A DNA stretch of 64,000 nt. Origin: Alteromonadaceae bacterium M269. GTDB lineage: Bacteria > Pseudomonadota > Gammaproteobacteria > Enterobacterales > Alteromonadaceae. The position numbers and the translations under genes are program-made. Positions 29,119 through 39,421 of this stretch are shown one piece after another; positions within the stretch are counted from its first letter, which is position 1, and each line of letters starts with the position of its first letter. The DNA lies in the NCBI GenBank assembly GCA_004353515.1, contig SMNZ01000003.1, positions 372,001 through 436,000 of the forward strand, given 5' to 3'. A model generated the notes under the pieces. The model was not told where the DNA came from. It made no database searches and was given only the letters and a program-made list of their open reading frames with translations.

Positions 29119-29871
29119 ATGAAGCCGGCATTATCTGACAAATCGCTACGATATCCATGCTCTTGGAATGAGCTTCCTTGTGGCGAAGCCATTAAACAAG
29201 GTGTTGAGCAGACATTAGAAGATATTAGCCGTCAGTTTTTTGGTTATCACTTGGTTAAATTAGGGGCTTTGAGTAGTGAAATCGAGTTACCTCAAGTCAC
29301 TATTCGCCATCAGGTGAACCATATCAAAAGCTTAGAAGTTGCCTCTCAAGTAGAAAATACGCATGTGATTGGAACGACATCTTCATTGCCTTATCAAGAA
29401 AATAGCGTCGATACTTTTATACTTTCTCACGAATTGGACTATGCTCAAGATCCACATCAAATATTAAGAGAAGTTGATCGGTGCATCATTGCAAATGGAC
29501 ATGTGGTGGTTTCTGGGTTTAATCCTTTTAGTTTTGCTGGCATGGCGACTTGGTTACCCTTTAAGAAGGCGAACTTGATTCACGATGCTAGATTCTTTTC
29601 GTGTCTGCGGATTAAAGATTGGCTTCAGTTATTAGGTTTTGAGATTATTCTTGAGCGTAAGCTTGTGTTTTCTGAGCTGTTGTTCGAACGTAAACTGGAT
29701 TTAGAGAGTCCGTTGCAGAGGTGGATGCAACGAAACATGGGCTTTTTTGGTACCGTCTATGTTTTGGTGGGTAAAAAGAGAGAACAGCCGTTATCAATAA
29801 TCAAACCTAAGTGGAAAAGAGTACCCAAATTCACAACAGTTGGTGCTAGTATGAAAGAGTCCACTCAGTAA
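29119..29871 (+). CDS. YafS-like class I SAM-dependent methyltransferase
   Basis: This 250-residue methyltransferase-fold protein is divergent from gloB, as yafS is in E. coli. The SAM-binding core is in the middle, with TSSLPYQENSVDTFILSHELDYAQDPHQ matching the acidic loop and motif post-I. Strand and helix continue to VVVSGFNPFSFAG. The substrate is unknown. In E. coli yafS precedes rnhA and dnaQ, whereas here the next gene is a chemoreceptor. Confidence 0.85.
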   Translation: MKPALSDKSLRYPCSWNELPCGEAIKQGVEQTLEDISRQFFGYHLVKLGALSSEIELPQVTIRHQVNHIKSLEVASQVENTHVIGTTSSLPYQENSVDTFILSHELDYAQDPHQILREVDRCIIANGHVVVSGFNPFSFAGMATWLPFKKANLIHDARFFSCLRIKDWLQLLGFEIILERKLVFSELLFERKLDLESPLQRWMQRNMGFFGTVYVLVGKKREQPLSIIKPKWKRVPKFTTVGASMKESTQ

Positions 29872-30022
29872 TTTTAGATGTGACAAAACGGCAATAACGC
29901 CTACAATGAAAATGTTGTAAAAAAAGTTGCCGAATTTTTGAATGTAGCCGATACATAGCTATTGCCTATATTCCCTATGAATAAAACAAATAAAAAATAG
30001 TTCGAACAGGATCAAATTGCTT

Positions 30023-31099
30023 ATGTGGTTTTTAAATAAAGTTAACGAAGAAGATCAACAAAAGATTAAGGGCTTGGTGCAGGAAAATACAGCTCTTCAG
30101 CAAGAAATTGATCAACTCCGTCAAGACTTACGGTTAGCACAGCAAGACGACGGTTCTTCGAAAGAAGAAATGATGTTCGCGTCCGAGATGAACATGACAC
30201 TATTGAGTGCAAGTGAGTCGGTTGCGCCGATAAGGGATAACTTAAGAACTAACTTAAATATTCAGAAGGAAAGCTTATCTGAATCAGGTGATATGTTTGC
30301 CGAAACGACAGACATTTTAGGTGAAGCTGTTAAAGGGCTTTCGAGCATAGATAGTTTAGCGTCTCAAGGGGTAACGCATGCTGGAGAGCTGACAGGATTA
30401 GCGACAAGCATTAGTAGCTTCGTTGGCGTGATTAACTCTATTGCTGAACAAACAAACTTGTTGGCCTTGAATGCAGCGATTGAAGCAGCAAGGGCTGGTG
30501 AGACAGGTCGTGGTTTCGCAGTTGTTGCGGAGGAAGTTCGTAACTTGGCGATGCGTTCTTCAGAGTCTACACAAGAGATTAATAATCTTGTTGAGAAGAT
30601 AGAAGAGGGCACCAAGAACATTGAATCTAACATCAATGAAGTTTCTAATCGCTCAAAAGAAATCGTTGTTCAAACATCTGATGCGAATGACAAAGTGTCT
30701 TCTGTATTAGATCATTCAGCCAAATTACAAGAATCAAATCGTGTTTTAACGGAACGTAACTTTTTAAGCACGACGCAGATGGATCACTTAGCATTCAAAT
30801 CATCTGTTTACAGTCTATTCTTTGGTGATTCTGTAAAGTCTGCTGACGATGTTGTTTCTCATCATGACTGTGTCTTAGGCAAGTGGTTAGATGGTGAAGG
30901 AAGTGAGAAGTTTGGACGTTTATCTGAGTTTCGTGAAGTTGAAGCTGTGCACAAAAAAGTACATGAGTATGGTAAGAGTGCTGTGCAAAAAAGAGCAGAA
31001 GGTAACATCATGGAAGCGCTGAGCGACTTAACCAAGATGGAAGCTGCCGGCAAAGATGTTATCAGAAATATTCAGAAACTGTCTGACCGTATCGAATAA
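30023..31099 (+). CDS. Soluble methyl-accepting chemotaxis-type receptor with C-terminal CZB domain
   Basis: A 358-residue protein without a periplasmic domain. It starts with an 18-residue hydrophobic/basic stretch and a coiled coil (about 12-55), then an MCP signalling hairpin with the conserved tip sequence ([23 protein letters not shown], then [15 protein letters not shown]; about 140-185). The C-terminal CZB domain (about 255-345) shows the zinc motif HDCVLGKWL and [11 protein letters not shown] receptors sense zinc or hypochlorite. Start ATG 30023 is preferred over the in-frame 30017. Confidence 0.9.
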   Translation: MWFLNKVNEEDQQKIKGLVQENTALQQEIDQLRQDLRLAQQDDGSSKEEMMFASEMNMTLLSASESVAPIRDNLRTNLNIQKESLSESGDMFAETTDILGEAVKGLSSIDSLASQGVTHAGELTGLATSISSFVGVINSIAEQTNLLALNAAIEAARAGETGRGFAVVAEEVRNLAMRSSESTQEINNLVEKIEEGTKNIESNINEVSNRSKEIVVQTSDANDKVSSVLDHSAKLQESNRVLTERNFLSTTQMDHLAFKSSVYSLFFGDSVKSADDVVSHHDCVLGKWLDGEGSEKFGRLSEFREVEAVHKKVHEYGKSAVQKRAEGNIMEALSDLTKMEAAGKDVIRNIQKLSDRIE

Positions 31100-31123
31100 T
31101 TCGAACTTGAAATCATTGATAAT

Positions 31124-31150
31124 AAAAAAGCCGCATTAAGCGGCTTTTTT
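31124..31150. terminator. Bidirectional rho-independent terminator between the chemoreceptor gene and metG
   Basis: The GCCGC/GCGGC stem with an ATTAA loop is flanked by A6 and T6. It lies between convergent genes, 25 bases after one stop and 21 before the other. Confidence 0.93.
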
Positions 31151-31170
31151 ATTATTTAAAGTCTGGTGAA

Positions 31171-33216
31171 TTATTTCACTCGCATGCCAGGTTGTGCACC
31201 ATCATCAGGTTCTAAAACCCACAAATCACTACCGCCAGGACCTGCTGCTAACACCATACCTTCAGATAAACCGAAGCGCATTTTACGCGGCGCCAAGTTA
31301 GCCACCATCACAGTCATTTTACCCGTGAGTTCTTCTGGTGAATAAGCTGATTTGATACCCGCAAAGACTTGGCGAGTTTCGCCACCAAGGTCGAGCTGTA
31401 AGCGCAGCAATTTATCTGCACCTTCTACATGCTCAGCTTTAGCGATTTTGGCAATTCTTAAATCGACCTTAGCAAAATCATCAAATTGAATTTCTGGTGA
31501 TATGGGATCTTTTGCTAATGGGCTGTTTTCATCAACCATAGGAGCTCCTGCTTTTGCTTCTGTTGGCTTAAGGTTTTCTTTAGATGCTTCTATCAATGCA
31601 TCAACTTTCTTCGCATCAACACGCTGCAACATAGCTTTAAACTTATTGATAGTTTGACCAAATATCGGGTTGTTAATTTCAGACCAAACTAACTCGGTAT
31701 TTAAAAACGCTTCGGCTTGTTCAGAAAGCTTAGGGAGTACAGGTTTTAAATAAAGCATTAGTAAACGGAAAAGCTCGATGCCCAGACTACAGACGTCTTG
31801 TGTTTGTTGCTGCTTGTCTTCGTCTTTAACGGTTACCCAAGGAGCTTGTGCATCAATAAACTGATTCGCTTTGTCGGCCAAAGCCATAATGTCGCGGATC
31901 GCTTTGTTATAACGTCTATTCTCATAGGCATCTGCAATACCGTCAGCCGCTTGTTGGAACTCTTCCAGTAGTGCTGAATCATAAGCTGTTGCAGATAACG
32001 TAGCGTTGTAGCGCTTGCTAATAAAGCCTGCGCAACGGCTGGCGATATTGACTACTTTACCAACTAGATCCGAATTCACTTTTTGTACAAAGTCTTCAAA
32101 ATTAAGATCAATGTCGCTTACGGCATCATTCAGCTTAGATGCGTAGTAGTAACGCAAGCACTCTGGATCAAGATGCTCTAAGAAGGTTCTTCCTTTGATA
32201 AAGGTACCTTTCGATTTAGACATCTTAGCGCCGTTTACTGTCACAAAGCCGTGCACATTAACACCCGTTGGTGTTCTGTATCCCGCACCTTCGAGCATGG
32301 CAGGCCAGAACAAACAGTGGAAATAAGTAATGTCTTTACCGATAAAGTGGTAAAGCTCAGTATCCGTGCCTTTTTCCCAGAATGGATCAAAATCTAAGTT
32401 ATTTTGGCTACAGAAGTTTTTGAAACTCGCCATGTAACCAACAGGGGCATCAACCCAAACGTAGAAGTATTTGCCTGGTGCATTTGGAATTTCGAAGCCA
32501 AAATAAGGTGCATCGCGGCTGATATCCCATTGCTGCAATCCGCCTTCAAACCATTCTTTCAGTTTGTTAACCATCTCAGCTTGAATGGCGCCGCTGTTTA
32601 GCCAGCCTTCAAGCATGTCTTTAAACTGAGGTAAGTCGAAGAAGTAGTGCTCTGATTCCCTAAGTACCGGTGTTGCGCCTGAGACAACCGAACGAGGGTT
32701 CTTAACTTCTGTGGGGCTGTAGGTTGCACTACAAACGTCACAGCTATCGCCATTTTGGTCTTCTGCACCACATTTAGGGCAAGTACCCTTCACGAAACGA
32801 TCAGGCAAGAACATTTCTTTTTCAGGATCGTAGAGCTGTTCGATAGTACGCTTGCTGATGTAACCAGCATCGTTCAGGCGATTGTAGATATTCTCACACA
32901 ACTCGCGGTTCTCATCTGAATGAGTAACGTAATAGTTGTCGTAATCGACATGGAAATCGAGTAAGTCTTGATGATGTTCAGCACGCGTTTGTCCCACCAT
33001 CTCTTCTGGCGTAATTCCCAATTCCTGAGCCTTAAGCATAACAGGCGTACCGTGGGCGTCATCTGCACAAACACTGTAGCATTCATGCCCGCGTAGTTTT
33101 TGGAAACGAGTCCAAATATCAGTTTGGATATGCTCAAGTAAGTGGCCTAAATGGATCGAACCATTGGCATAGGGTAGAGCACTAGTGACGAGTATTTTAC
33201 GTTGCTGTTGCGCCAT
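31171..33216 (-). CDS. metG: Methionyl-tRNA synthetase
   Basis: The enzyme charges tRNA-Met. The 681-residue product (E. coli 677) has the HIGH motif as HLGH at residues 22-25, a zinc-knuckle insertion CPKCG..CDVC near 145-162, KMSKS near residue 333, an anticodon-binding helical domain, and a C-terminal tRNA-binding (EMAP/Trbp111-like) domain from about 575. All signatures are intact. It is monocistronic. Confidence 0.97.
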   Translation of the reverse strand: MAQQQRKILVTSALPYANGSIHLGHLLEHIQTDIWTRFQKLRGHECYSVCADDAHGTPVMLKAQELGITPEEMVGQTRAEHHQDLLDFHVDYDNYYVTHSDENRELCENIYNRLNDAGYISKRTIEQLYDPEKEMFLPDRFVKGTCPKCGAEDQNGDSCDVCSATYSPTEVKNPRSVVSGATPVLRESEHYFFDLPQFKDMLEGWLNSGAIQAEMVNKLKEWFEGGLQQWDISRDAPYFGFEIPNAPGKYFYVWVDAPVGYMASFKNFCSQNNLDFDPFWEKGTDTELYHFIGKDITYFHCLFWPAMLEGAGYRTPTGVNVHGFVTVNGAKMSKSKGTFIKGRTFLEHLDPECLRYYYASKLNDAVSDIDLNFEDFVQKVNSDLVGKVVNIASRCAGFISKRYNATLSATAYDSALLEEFQQAADGIADAYENRRYNKAIRDIMALADKANQFIDAQAPWVTVKDEDKQQQTQDVCSLGIELFRLLMLYLKPVLPKLSEQAEAFLNTELVWSEINNPIFGQTINKFKAMLQRVDAKKVDALIEASKENLKPTEAKAGAPMVDENSPLAKDPISPEIQFDDFAKVDLRIAKIAKAEHVEGADKLLRLQLDLGGETRQVFAGIKSAYSPEELTGKMTVMVANLAPRKMRFGLSEGMVLAAGPGGSDLWVLEPDDGAQPGMRVK

Positions 33217-33370
33217 GTTGGGAGCCTAATCTCTCTCAGGGATTCAAAAAAGGGTGCGAATTCTATCTAAAACGGGCGCATTTTGCATTACGATTTTGCT
33301 GATAAAACGCCTTGTACACGTTATTTTAGCGGTACAGAGGCCGTTCGTCTGTATGCTTTGTTGGTTAAGT

Positions 33371-34150
33371 CTATTTCTCGTATTCTAATCGGGTTATTAA
33401 TACGTCTTTATAAGCTTTGCTTAACCCCACTTGATCGCCGTTTGCTAAAGTGATGATTGACCTGTTTTCGGTCAGTACTTTGATCTCCCTACATTGTTCG
33501 AGTCTAACGATAGCGGTTCTGTGAGTGCGGACGAATATGTCCGGGTCTAAATGTTGTTCCAAAAAGCTCAACGAAACACGATGTAAGTGAGTACCGTCTT
33601 TATGGTGAATAGCAACATAGTTACTTTCTGATGAAAACCAAATGATGTCGTCAATATTGATAACGCGAATAGAGCCCGCTGAACGCAAAACTAAGCGTTT
33701 GAGGAAATCTTGCTTGGCATAGCCGTTATAGTGTTGTTTTAGTGCTTGTTCCTGTTCTGGTTGAGCTAAAAGGCTCTCAACTCTTTCGATGGTTGCTTCA
33801 AACCTCGGGTTATCGAAGGGCTTGAGAATATAATCCAAAGCATAGAGCTCAAAGGCTTGGACGGCATAAGCGTCGTAAGCTGTCACAAAAACAATAATGG
33901 GCTGGTGGCGATTTTTTAATAGTTGCTTAGCCAGAGATACGCCGTTTTGAAAGGGCATTTGTATATCAAGGAAAACCACATCTGGTTGAGTGTCATTGAT
34001 AATACTGAGTGCATCTCGGCCATTATCGGCTTCACCGACAATATGCCAGTGCTTATGAGTTCTCAATGCATCTTTGATGTTGAAGCGTGCTGCTTCCTCG
34101 TCGTCGATAATCGCAGCTGTTATCGGTTGGTTGATGAATGTTTCATTCAT
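33371..34150 (-). CDS. LytTR-family response regulator
   Basis: This 259-residue regulator has an N-terminal receiver (Asp16/Asp17 pocket, phosphoacceptor Asp62 in FLDIQMP, Lys in ILKPF) and a C-terminal LytTR DNA-binding domain (about 150-255, IWFSSESNYVAIHHKDG and RTHRTAIV). The start overlaps the sensor kinase stop by 4 bases. It resembles the YehT/BtsR and AlgR-like regulators. A likely target is the divergently placed beta-propeller gene or the operon itself. Confidence 0.93.
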   Translation of the reverse strand: MNETFINQPITAAIIDDEEAARFNIKDALRTHKHWHIVGEADNGRDALSIINDTQPDVVFLDIQMPFQNGVSLAKQLLKNRHQPIIVFVTAYDAYAVQAFELYALDYILKPFDNPRFEATIERVESLLAQPEQEQALKQHYNGYAKQDFLKRLVLRSAGSIRVINIDDIIWFSSESNYVAIHHKDGTHLHRVSLSFLEQHLDPDIFVRTHRTAIVRLEQCREIKVLTENRSIITLANGDQVGLSKAYKDVLITRLEYEK

Positions 34151-35247
34151 AGCGCTTCATCCATTTCTTGGATAGGAATACAAATGGTGACTGAGAATAA
34201 AGCGGGAGACCCTTCAACTCTTAACTCGTATTGATTTGGATAAAGTATTTGTAAGCGTTTTTCTAGGTTCGCTAGCGCGGTATTTAGGCCAGAGTTTTGG
34301 ATTGCTTGAAGAGAATGAGTATTGCTGACGCTTATTTTTAGAGTATGTCCCTTCGCTTCGGCAACCAAGGTAATTTGTGTTTTCTCGGTCGCTGTAGCAA
34401 CGCCATGCGAAAACACATTTTCAATAATAGGATGCAATAAAAAGGGCGGGCATTGGACTGACAATACTCCTTTCTCCGACGACTTTTCTAGTTCGAACTT
34501 ATCCGGATACCTTAACTCCTGCAGTGCTATGTAATCGTGAATAAAGTCGAGCTCTTGTGAGAAAAAGATAAACTTTTCTGTACTGGTGGAGACACAAAAG
34601 CGTAGTAGGTTACCCACCTGTGCCACCGCTGAAATGAGTGCCTCTCGGTCTCCATTCCGCGCTAATGCACTGATGGACCCTAGGCAATTAAATAAAAAAT
34701 GTGGGCTAAGCTGTGATTGCAGTTGCTCCAGCTTTATTGCTGTTAGTTCAAGCAAATTACTCGTATTTTGTTTTTCTAGCTCTAGAGCTTCGAGCAAGGC
34801 GTTCTGAGAAGAACGATAATAATATGCAGCAAAGCAAACTGCTGAGGTGACGCAGTACATGACGAAATAGAAAAAGGTCGTTGCGTTAGGTGTTTGCTGA
34901 ACAATCTCAAGCCAGGTTGTTTTTTCTGGCGACAGGAATCGAATGTTGAGAATCGCATCAATGGTAAAGAAAGTGGTTAGCCAAATAGGCGCCAATATCA
35001 GCCAAGCTAAGCCAATGAACCAAGGCTTTGTCTGATGGTGATACCTTTCTATGGCAGCTAAAAAGAAAACGCTGAAAAATGCCCAGCTATGATAGGCCAA
35101 ACTGAAGTAGGCAGCTTCAGCTGCGTTAAAGGTATATTCACCTCTATACTTCATGGCATCCAGATAACCTGAAAATAAATGAAGTGCAGCAACGATTGCC
35201 CAACCAGCTGTTGCTATCAGGTACCGGGTTGCTAATAGCTTACTCAA
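34147..35247 (-). CDS. LytS/YehU-type sensor histidine kinase
   Basis: The 366-residue membrane kinase has four hydrophobic segments in the first 150 residues, a linker coiled coil, then the His_kinase domain with LQSQLSPHFLFNCLGSI, whose His is the phosphoacceptor of this family. The HATPase part includes FLLHPIIENVFSHG. There is no periplasmic domain. It overlaps the LytTR response regulator and forms a two-component pair with it. Confidence 0.93.
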   Translation of the reverse strand: MSKLLATRYLIATAGWAIVAALHLFSGYLDAMKYRGEYTFNAAEAAYFSLAYHSWAFFSVFFLAAIERYHHQTKPWFIGLAWLILAPIWLTTFFTIDAILNIRFLSPEKTTWLEIVQQTPNATTFFYFVMYCVTSAVCFAAYYYRSSQNALLEALELEKQNTSNLLELTAIKLEQLQSQLSPHFLFNCLGSISALARNGDREALISAVAQVGNLLRFCVSTSTEKFIFFSQELDFIHDYIALQELRYPDKFELEKSSEKGVLSVQCPPFLLHPIIENVFSHGVATATEKTQITLVAEAKGHTLKISVSNTHSLQAIQNSGLNTALANLEKRLQILYPNQYELRVEGSPALFSVTICIPIQEMDEAL

Positions 35248-35412
35248 TAGATTGAAATTCCATCCTTATGTTTTAGGTGCATTGTGTCAAATTTAACCAG
35301 AATAATCCTGAACCTTCAGCACAAAAAGCCGAGGTTTTAGCCCAGCGCTATTGCGACTTTAGCTCCTCATTGTCCAGTCTGGTTATGAACAACAAACAAT
35401 CCAGAGGATATT

Positions 35413-36258
35413 ATGAAGCTACAAACATTTGTTATGGCTGCAACAATGATGTGTTCAGTCGCTTGTGTAAACGCAGGACATAAAAGAACGTTACCCTTAG
35501 CCTTTTTAACTATGGATGGCATTCATGCTGATGGCAGTGGCGCCTTCTTCGCCGCTGATGGTTTTGATGGTGATCGTGTTTACGCCATTACTCCTGAAGG
35601 AACGACATCGGTACTTGCTGGTGGTTTAGCAGGGCCGATCGATGTGACAAACGATTCAGCAGGAAATCTTTACGTTACTAACTTTAATAATGCAACAGTG
35701 AGCAAGGTATCGCCAGAAGGAGTGGTAAGTGATTTTGCGACTGTATTGACCGGCCCTTCGGGCATTACCATAGACAGCAGCGGTAACCTTTATGTCTCCC
35801 ATTTTGGGGCGGGTAATGGTGACGGTGATACGGTTCTGAAAGTTTCCCCCGATGGAAGCACTTCTGTTTTTTCCCAGGGAGGCTTGCTTAATGCTCCGGT
35901 AGGTACAGCTATAGACAAGGAAGGGAACATCTATACTGCTAACTTTAACGACGGTATTGTCTTGAAGATTTTACCAGACGGCACACAGTTGCAAATTGCA
36001 CAGATAGATGCACCCAATGGCTTCGCTATCGGTCACCTAGCTTATGCAAATGGGCGTTTGTTCGCGACCGGATTAGCTGATCAAGTGATTTACGTTATAC
36101 GACCCAATGGACGTGTCAGAGTCAGGAGGAATGCGCCCGAAGGTGATTTCCCTAACGGAATTACATTTGATAGCGCAACCAACCAAATCTTGTTCACCAA
36201 CGCCTTCGCACCAGTTTCTGGCTTTGAGCGTATTCGGTTGAGAAATCGCCGATATTAG
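35413..36258 (+). CDS. Secreted NHL/SMP-30-like beta-propeller protein
   Basis: A 281-residue exported protein with a signal peptide (MKLQTFVMAATMMCSVACVNA) and at least four beta-propeller blades of the form GPxGIxxDxxGNLYVxxF followed by KVSPDG. These match NHL/gluconolactonase-like repeats. The function is probably binding or lactonase-like, but no catalytic residues are assigned. It is divergent from the LytS/LytTR pair, separated by 165 bp. The ribosome site AGAGGA precedes ATG. Confidence 0.82.
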   Translation: MKLQTFVMAATMMCSVACVNAGHKRTLPLAFLTMDGIHADGSGAFFAADGFDGDRVYAITPEGTTSVLAGGLAGPIDVTNDSAGNLYVTNFNNATVSKVSPEGVVSDFATVLTGPSGITIDSSGNLYVSHFGAGNGDGDTVLKVSPDGSTSVFSQGGLLNAPVGTAIDKEGNIYTANFNDGIVLKILPDGTQLQIAQIDAPNGFAIGHLAYANGRLFATGLADQVIYVIRPNGRVRVRRNAPEGDFPNGITFDSATNQILFTNAFAPVSGFERIRLRNRRY

Positions 36259-36455
36259 TCGCTTAACGAGCGGTTGTGTTGAACACTTACACTGCCGTTC
36301 GTTTTTTCTCTGTTTCTATAGTGAAATCAGCTCATCTTAATAAATCTACTGTTTGTTACTTCAACAGATTATTTATTTGTGCATCAAAGCCTTGCACAGC
36401 GAGAGTTAGGGCTTGATAATGGCGACATTAGTTACCTAACCAATGAATCAACAAA

Positions 36456-37052
36456 ATGAGACTCTGCGATACTGACATTAAACGCTATATAGAAGATGGA
36501 ACGATTAAAATCTCTCCAGACCCTGATGATTCTATGATAAGCGGCTTAACTGTCGACATTCGATTAGGTAACAAGTTTCGAGTTTTCGAAGATCACCAAG
36601 CGCCGTTCATTGACTTGAGTGGACCCAAAGAAGAAGTCCAGAAAGCGTTGAACTCAGTAATGAGTGACGAAATCATCATTGATGATGGAAATGCGTTTTT
36701 CTTACATCCTGGTGAACTTGCACTTGCTGTTACCCACGAGTCCGTGAATTTGCCAGCTAATATTGTGGGGTGGCTTGATGGTCGCTCTTCGCTAGCCAGA
36801 TTAGGTTTGATGGTACATGTGACTGCACACCGCATTGATCCAGGTTGGGCAGGGAATATCGTTTTAGAATTCTACAACAGTGGAAAACTGCCGCTGGCTC
36901 TAAGACCTATGATGAAGATTGGTGCGCTAAGTTTTGAAGTCCTATCAGGACATGCCGAAAAGCCTTATAACGCGCGCGAAGACGCCAAATATCGTGATCA
37001 GGACGGTGCAATAGCAAGCCGAATCAGTGCTGATGATAAAAGTGCGAACTAG
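36456..37052 (+). CDS. dcd: dCTP deaminase
   Basis: Dcd deaminates dCTP to dUTP in pyrimidine deoxynucleotide synthesis. The 198-residue product (E. coli 193) contains [28 protein letters not shown] and the N-terminal [11 protein letters not shown], with the catalytic Glu in VLEFYN. It is monocistronic, with a 197-bp upstream region. In many gammaproteobacteria dcd and metG are near each other, as here. Confidence 0.95.
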   Translation: MRLCDTDIKRYIEDGTIKISPDPDDSMISGLTVDIRLGNKFRVFEDHQAPFIDLSGPKEEVQKALNSVMSDEIIIDDGNAFFLHPGELALAVTHESVNLPANIVGWLDGRSSLARLGLMVHVTAHRIDPGWAGNIVLEFYNSGKLPLALRPMMKIGALSFEVLSGHAEKPYNAREDAKYRDQDGAIASRISADDKSAN

Positions 37053-37136
37053 CGTCGATTAACTACCTGCTTTTCTATCTAGTGAAGCCACAAAATTGTG
37101 GCTTCACATCATTCAGCTAACCATAGGAATGGTGGG

Positions 37137-37475
37137 CTAGTTTCTGCGAGTTAGTCCTATAAGGTCACCTGCTCCTTCATTATTATCTCGACAGCGAGTA
37201 TCTGATGTTTCTGTGTGTTCCAGAACTAGTGTGTATTCGTCGCCAGATTGAGCCGCGATTAGTAGTTGCCCTAATAGAAAAGAACGTTCTGCTGGAATTA
37301 CAGCACCATCGAGGAAAAGCCCGTCGTTGCGAGTCAAAGAAACTCTGAAGTCTCCGTTTGATGTCGCTCTTACATTGGATACGAAGCCATCACATGTGAA
37401 GATTACGGCTTCTGAAGCGAAAGAAGCAAATGAGATAGCAACTAAAGAAACTAATTTAAGAACACCTTTTTTCAT
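37137..37475 (-). CDS. Small secreted protein of unknown function
   Basis: A 112-residue protein with a Sec signal peptide (MKKGVLKLVSLVAISFASFASEA). The mature part of about 88 residues has two Cys (FTCDG and TRCRDN) that could form a disulfide. It has beta-rich composition and ends LIGLTRRN. I recognise no family. It is on the minus strand after dcd and before the AraC gene. Confidence 0.65.
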   Translation of the reverse strand: MKKGVLKLVSLVAISFASFASEAVIFTCDGFVSNVRATSNGDFRVSLTRNDGLFLDGAVIPAERSFLLGQLLIAAQSGDEYTLVLEHTETSDTRCRDNNEGAGDLIGLTRRN

Positions 37476-37668
37476 AACAAATCCTTAATTTTGATGAATT
37501 GGAAAATGCATTTCGGGTAAATGCTTTACCAAGTTAATTAAGGTAAATGACAGTTTAATTTCACAATTATTAAGGTTCTGCAGCTTTAGTTCTTTTAACC
37601 TTTTTGAATACAGTCGAGAGTAGGGTAAGCTTAGGTTTAAAGAGTTTTATAAGCTAAAAGCGTGTTCT

Positions 37669-38574
37669 CTAAGCAATGTTTATTGATGATTCACCTGCTC
37701 TTACCGCACCAGGACTGATGCCTAATATCCTCTTAAACGCTTTTGAAAAAGACGATTCATTGTCGTAACCGCAGGCAAGTGCCGCCTGCAGTGTACTGAC
37801 TTTCTCGTCAGCTAACATACGATAGGCAATGCTGATCCGCCATTGTGTCAGGTAATTCATGGGTGACTCATCAAGAACTGACTTAAATAAATCACTAAAC
37901 TTGGCGCGAGATAAAAAGCACAATTCAGCCATGCTATCGACAGTCCATTTGGCCTCGGGCTCTTCATGAATAGCCTGTATTACTTTGCTTAACTGAGGGT
38001 GTGCCATAGCAGCAATAATGCCCTGGCTCGTTGGTAAATGTTGCCTGAATATTAAGGCTAATAGCGCTTCTGCAATTTTATTCATCACCAGTTCAACACC
38101 AACGTCACCTGACAATGATTCCTTTAATAACGCCTCGAGTAAGAAAGTTAAACTGCTGTTCTTTTGAGTTAAGTCAGCACGTTTTAATAACACTTTATTA
38201 GGTAGGTAAGCGGTTACGTTACGTATGAGCGGATGATTGTGAGCAAAGTAGCCACAAATAAGCCCTGTACCATCGTTGATGATTCCCTCAGAAAAGCTAA
38301 TGGTTTCGGCCTGATTAATTGGCTGGCTGAAGCTTTCATCATTAGTAATGCAGTGTTTGCTGTCATTGGGAAATAAGACAACATCGCCTTTCTCTAGAGT
38401 AAAAACTTCGGGGTCGTCTTCGACGGTTAAGAAGCAACGGCCGTGATTGACGATGTGGAAACTCATATATTGAGTACCCGACGTGTCTATCGACCAATTC
38501 CCACAATATTGACCATTGTGGAAAATCTGAGAAGTTACTTTAAAGGTCGAAAAAAGTTGATTAAGAATATCCAT
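37669..38574 (-). CDS. AraC-family transcriptional regulator (cupin_6 type)
   Basis: This 301-residue regulator has an N-terminal cupin-like sensor domain (about 10-180, HIVNHGRCFLTVEDDPE) and a C-terminal AraC HTH pair (about 195-290, with AELCFLSRAKFSDLFKSVL and ALACGYDNESSFSKAFKRILG). It is divergent from the YHS-domain gene at 38686, its likely target. The inducer is unknown. Confidence 0.92.
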   Translation of the reverse strand: MDILNQLFSTFKVTSQIFHNGQYCGNWSIDTSGTQYMSFHIVNHGRCFLTVEDDPEVFTLEKGDVVLFPNDSKHCITNDESFSQPINQAETISFSEGIINDGTGLICGYFAHNHPLIRNVTAYLPNKVLLKRADLTQKNSSLTFLLEALLKESLSGDVGVELVMNKIAEALLALIFRQHLPTSQGIIAAMAHPQLSKVIQAIHEEPEAKWTVDSMAELCFLSRAKFSDLFKSVLDESPMNYLTQWRISIAYRMLADEKVSTLQAALACGYDNESSFSKAFKRILGISPGAVRAGESSINIA

Positions 38575-38685
38575 AGACGATTAGACATAAATCCTGTTTT
38601 TTGGGACATAGGCTGAAATTTTTTGTGCCTATAAGATACGCACCGTTGGCACTTAAGCCGTTTAGTTAATTAATAGGATTACATT

Positions 38686-39153
38686 ATGAAAAATATTTTC
38701 AACCTAAAAACACTTGCAGCTGTTGCTAGCATCAGCCTTTCTTCTTTTGCTTTCGCTGGCGTTGATACGTTCACAGATGAAAACGACGTTATCTTAGCAG
38801 GTCACGATGCAGTTGCTTACTTCACTCAGAATAAAGCAGTTGTTGGAAGTAAAGACTACACAGCTGTGCATAACGATGCAATTTATCGTTTCAGCTCTGC
38901 GGCTAACCGTGATTTATTTGCTGCTAATCCTGAGAAATATGCTCCAGCATACGGTGGTTTCTGTGCATTCGGTGCGAGCTTCGGTAAAAAGTTCGACGTT
39001 GACGGAAAAGCATTTGAAGTTGTTGATGGCGTACTTTACGTGAACAAAAATGCTCAAGTTAAAGAAGCTTGGAGCAAAGATATTCCTAAGCACATCACTG
39101 AAGCTGATGGCGAATGGAAAGGAATCGAGTTCAAAGAGGCAAGCACGCTTTAA
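38686..39153 (+). CDS. Exported YHS-domain protein
   Basis: A 155-residue protein with a signal peptide (cleavage near ASIS.. SSFAFA) and a YHS domain (about 30-105): ILAGHDAVAYFTQNKAVVGSK, then YRFSSAANRDLFAANPEKYAPAYGGFCAFG. YHS domains are linked to metal binding, but the exported form has no defined role. The gene is divergent from the AraC regulator and followed by a strong terminator. Confidence 0.9.
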   Translation: MKNIFNLKTLAAVASISLSSFAFAGVDTFTDENDVILAGHDAVAYFTQNKAVVGSKDYTAVHNDAIYRFSSAANRDLFAANPEKYAPAYGGFCAFGASFGKKFDVDGKAFEVVDGVLYVNKNAQVKEAWSKDIPKHITEADGEWKGIEFKEASTL

Positions 39154-39180
39154 TCATCCCCGATTTATGTGTTTCCCTTG

Positions 39181-39207
39181 CGCCCTGTTTTTGCAGGGCG
39201 TTTTTTT
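39181..39207 (+). terminator. Rho-independent terminator after the YHS gene
   Basis: CGCCCTG (39181-39187) pairs with CAGGGCG (39194-39200) around a 6-nt loop, followed by seven T. Confidence 0.95.
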
Positions 39208-39344
39208 ATCTGCAGAAAAGTAAAACAAGCACATACATATTCCCCCTTGTTTAAAGACAAAGGTCACGAATTAATCAATCTTTCTTTTCTTATCAATTAG
39301 CGTTTGCAATGAGACGAAAAATGCGTAAACTGCGCGTCTTCGGT

Positions 39345-39421
39345 CGGTGTGTAGCGCAGCTTGGTAGCGCACTGTCATGGGGTGTCAGGGGTCGGAGGTT
39401 CGAATCCTCTCACACCGACCA
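39345..39421 (+). tRNA. tRNA-Pro (anticodon GGG)
   Basis: This 77-nt tRNA has the acceptor CGGTGTG/CACACCG, discriminator A and encoded CCA. The anticodon loop is ATGGGGT with anticodon GGG at 39379-39381. The A32-U38 pair and the T-T mismatch in the anticodon stem match the known proline GGG isoacceptor. Accessory DNA begins downstream, so this gene may be an integration site. Confidence 0.97.
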
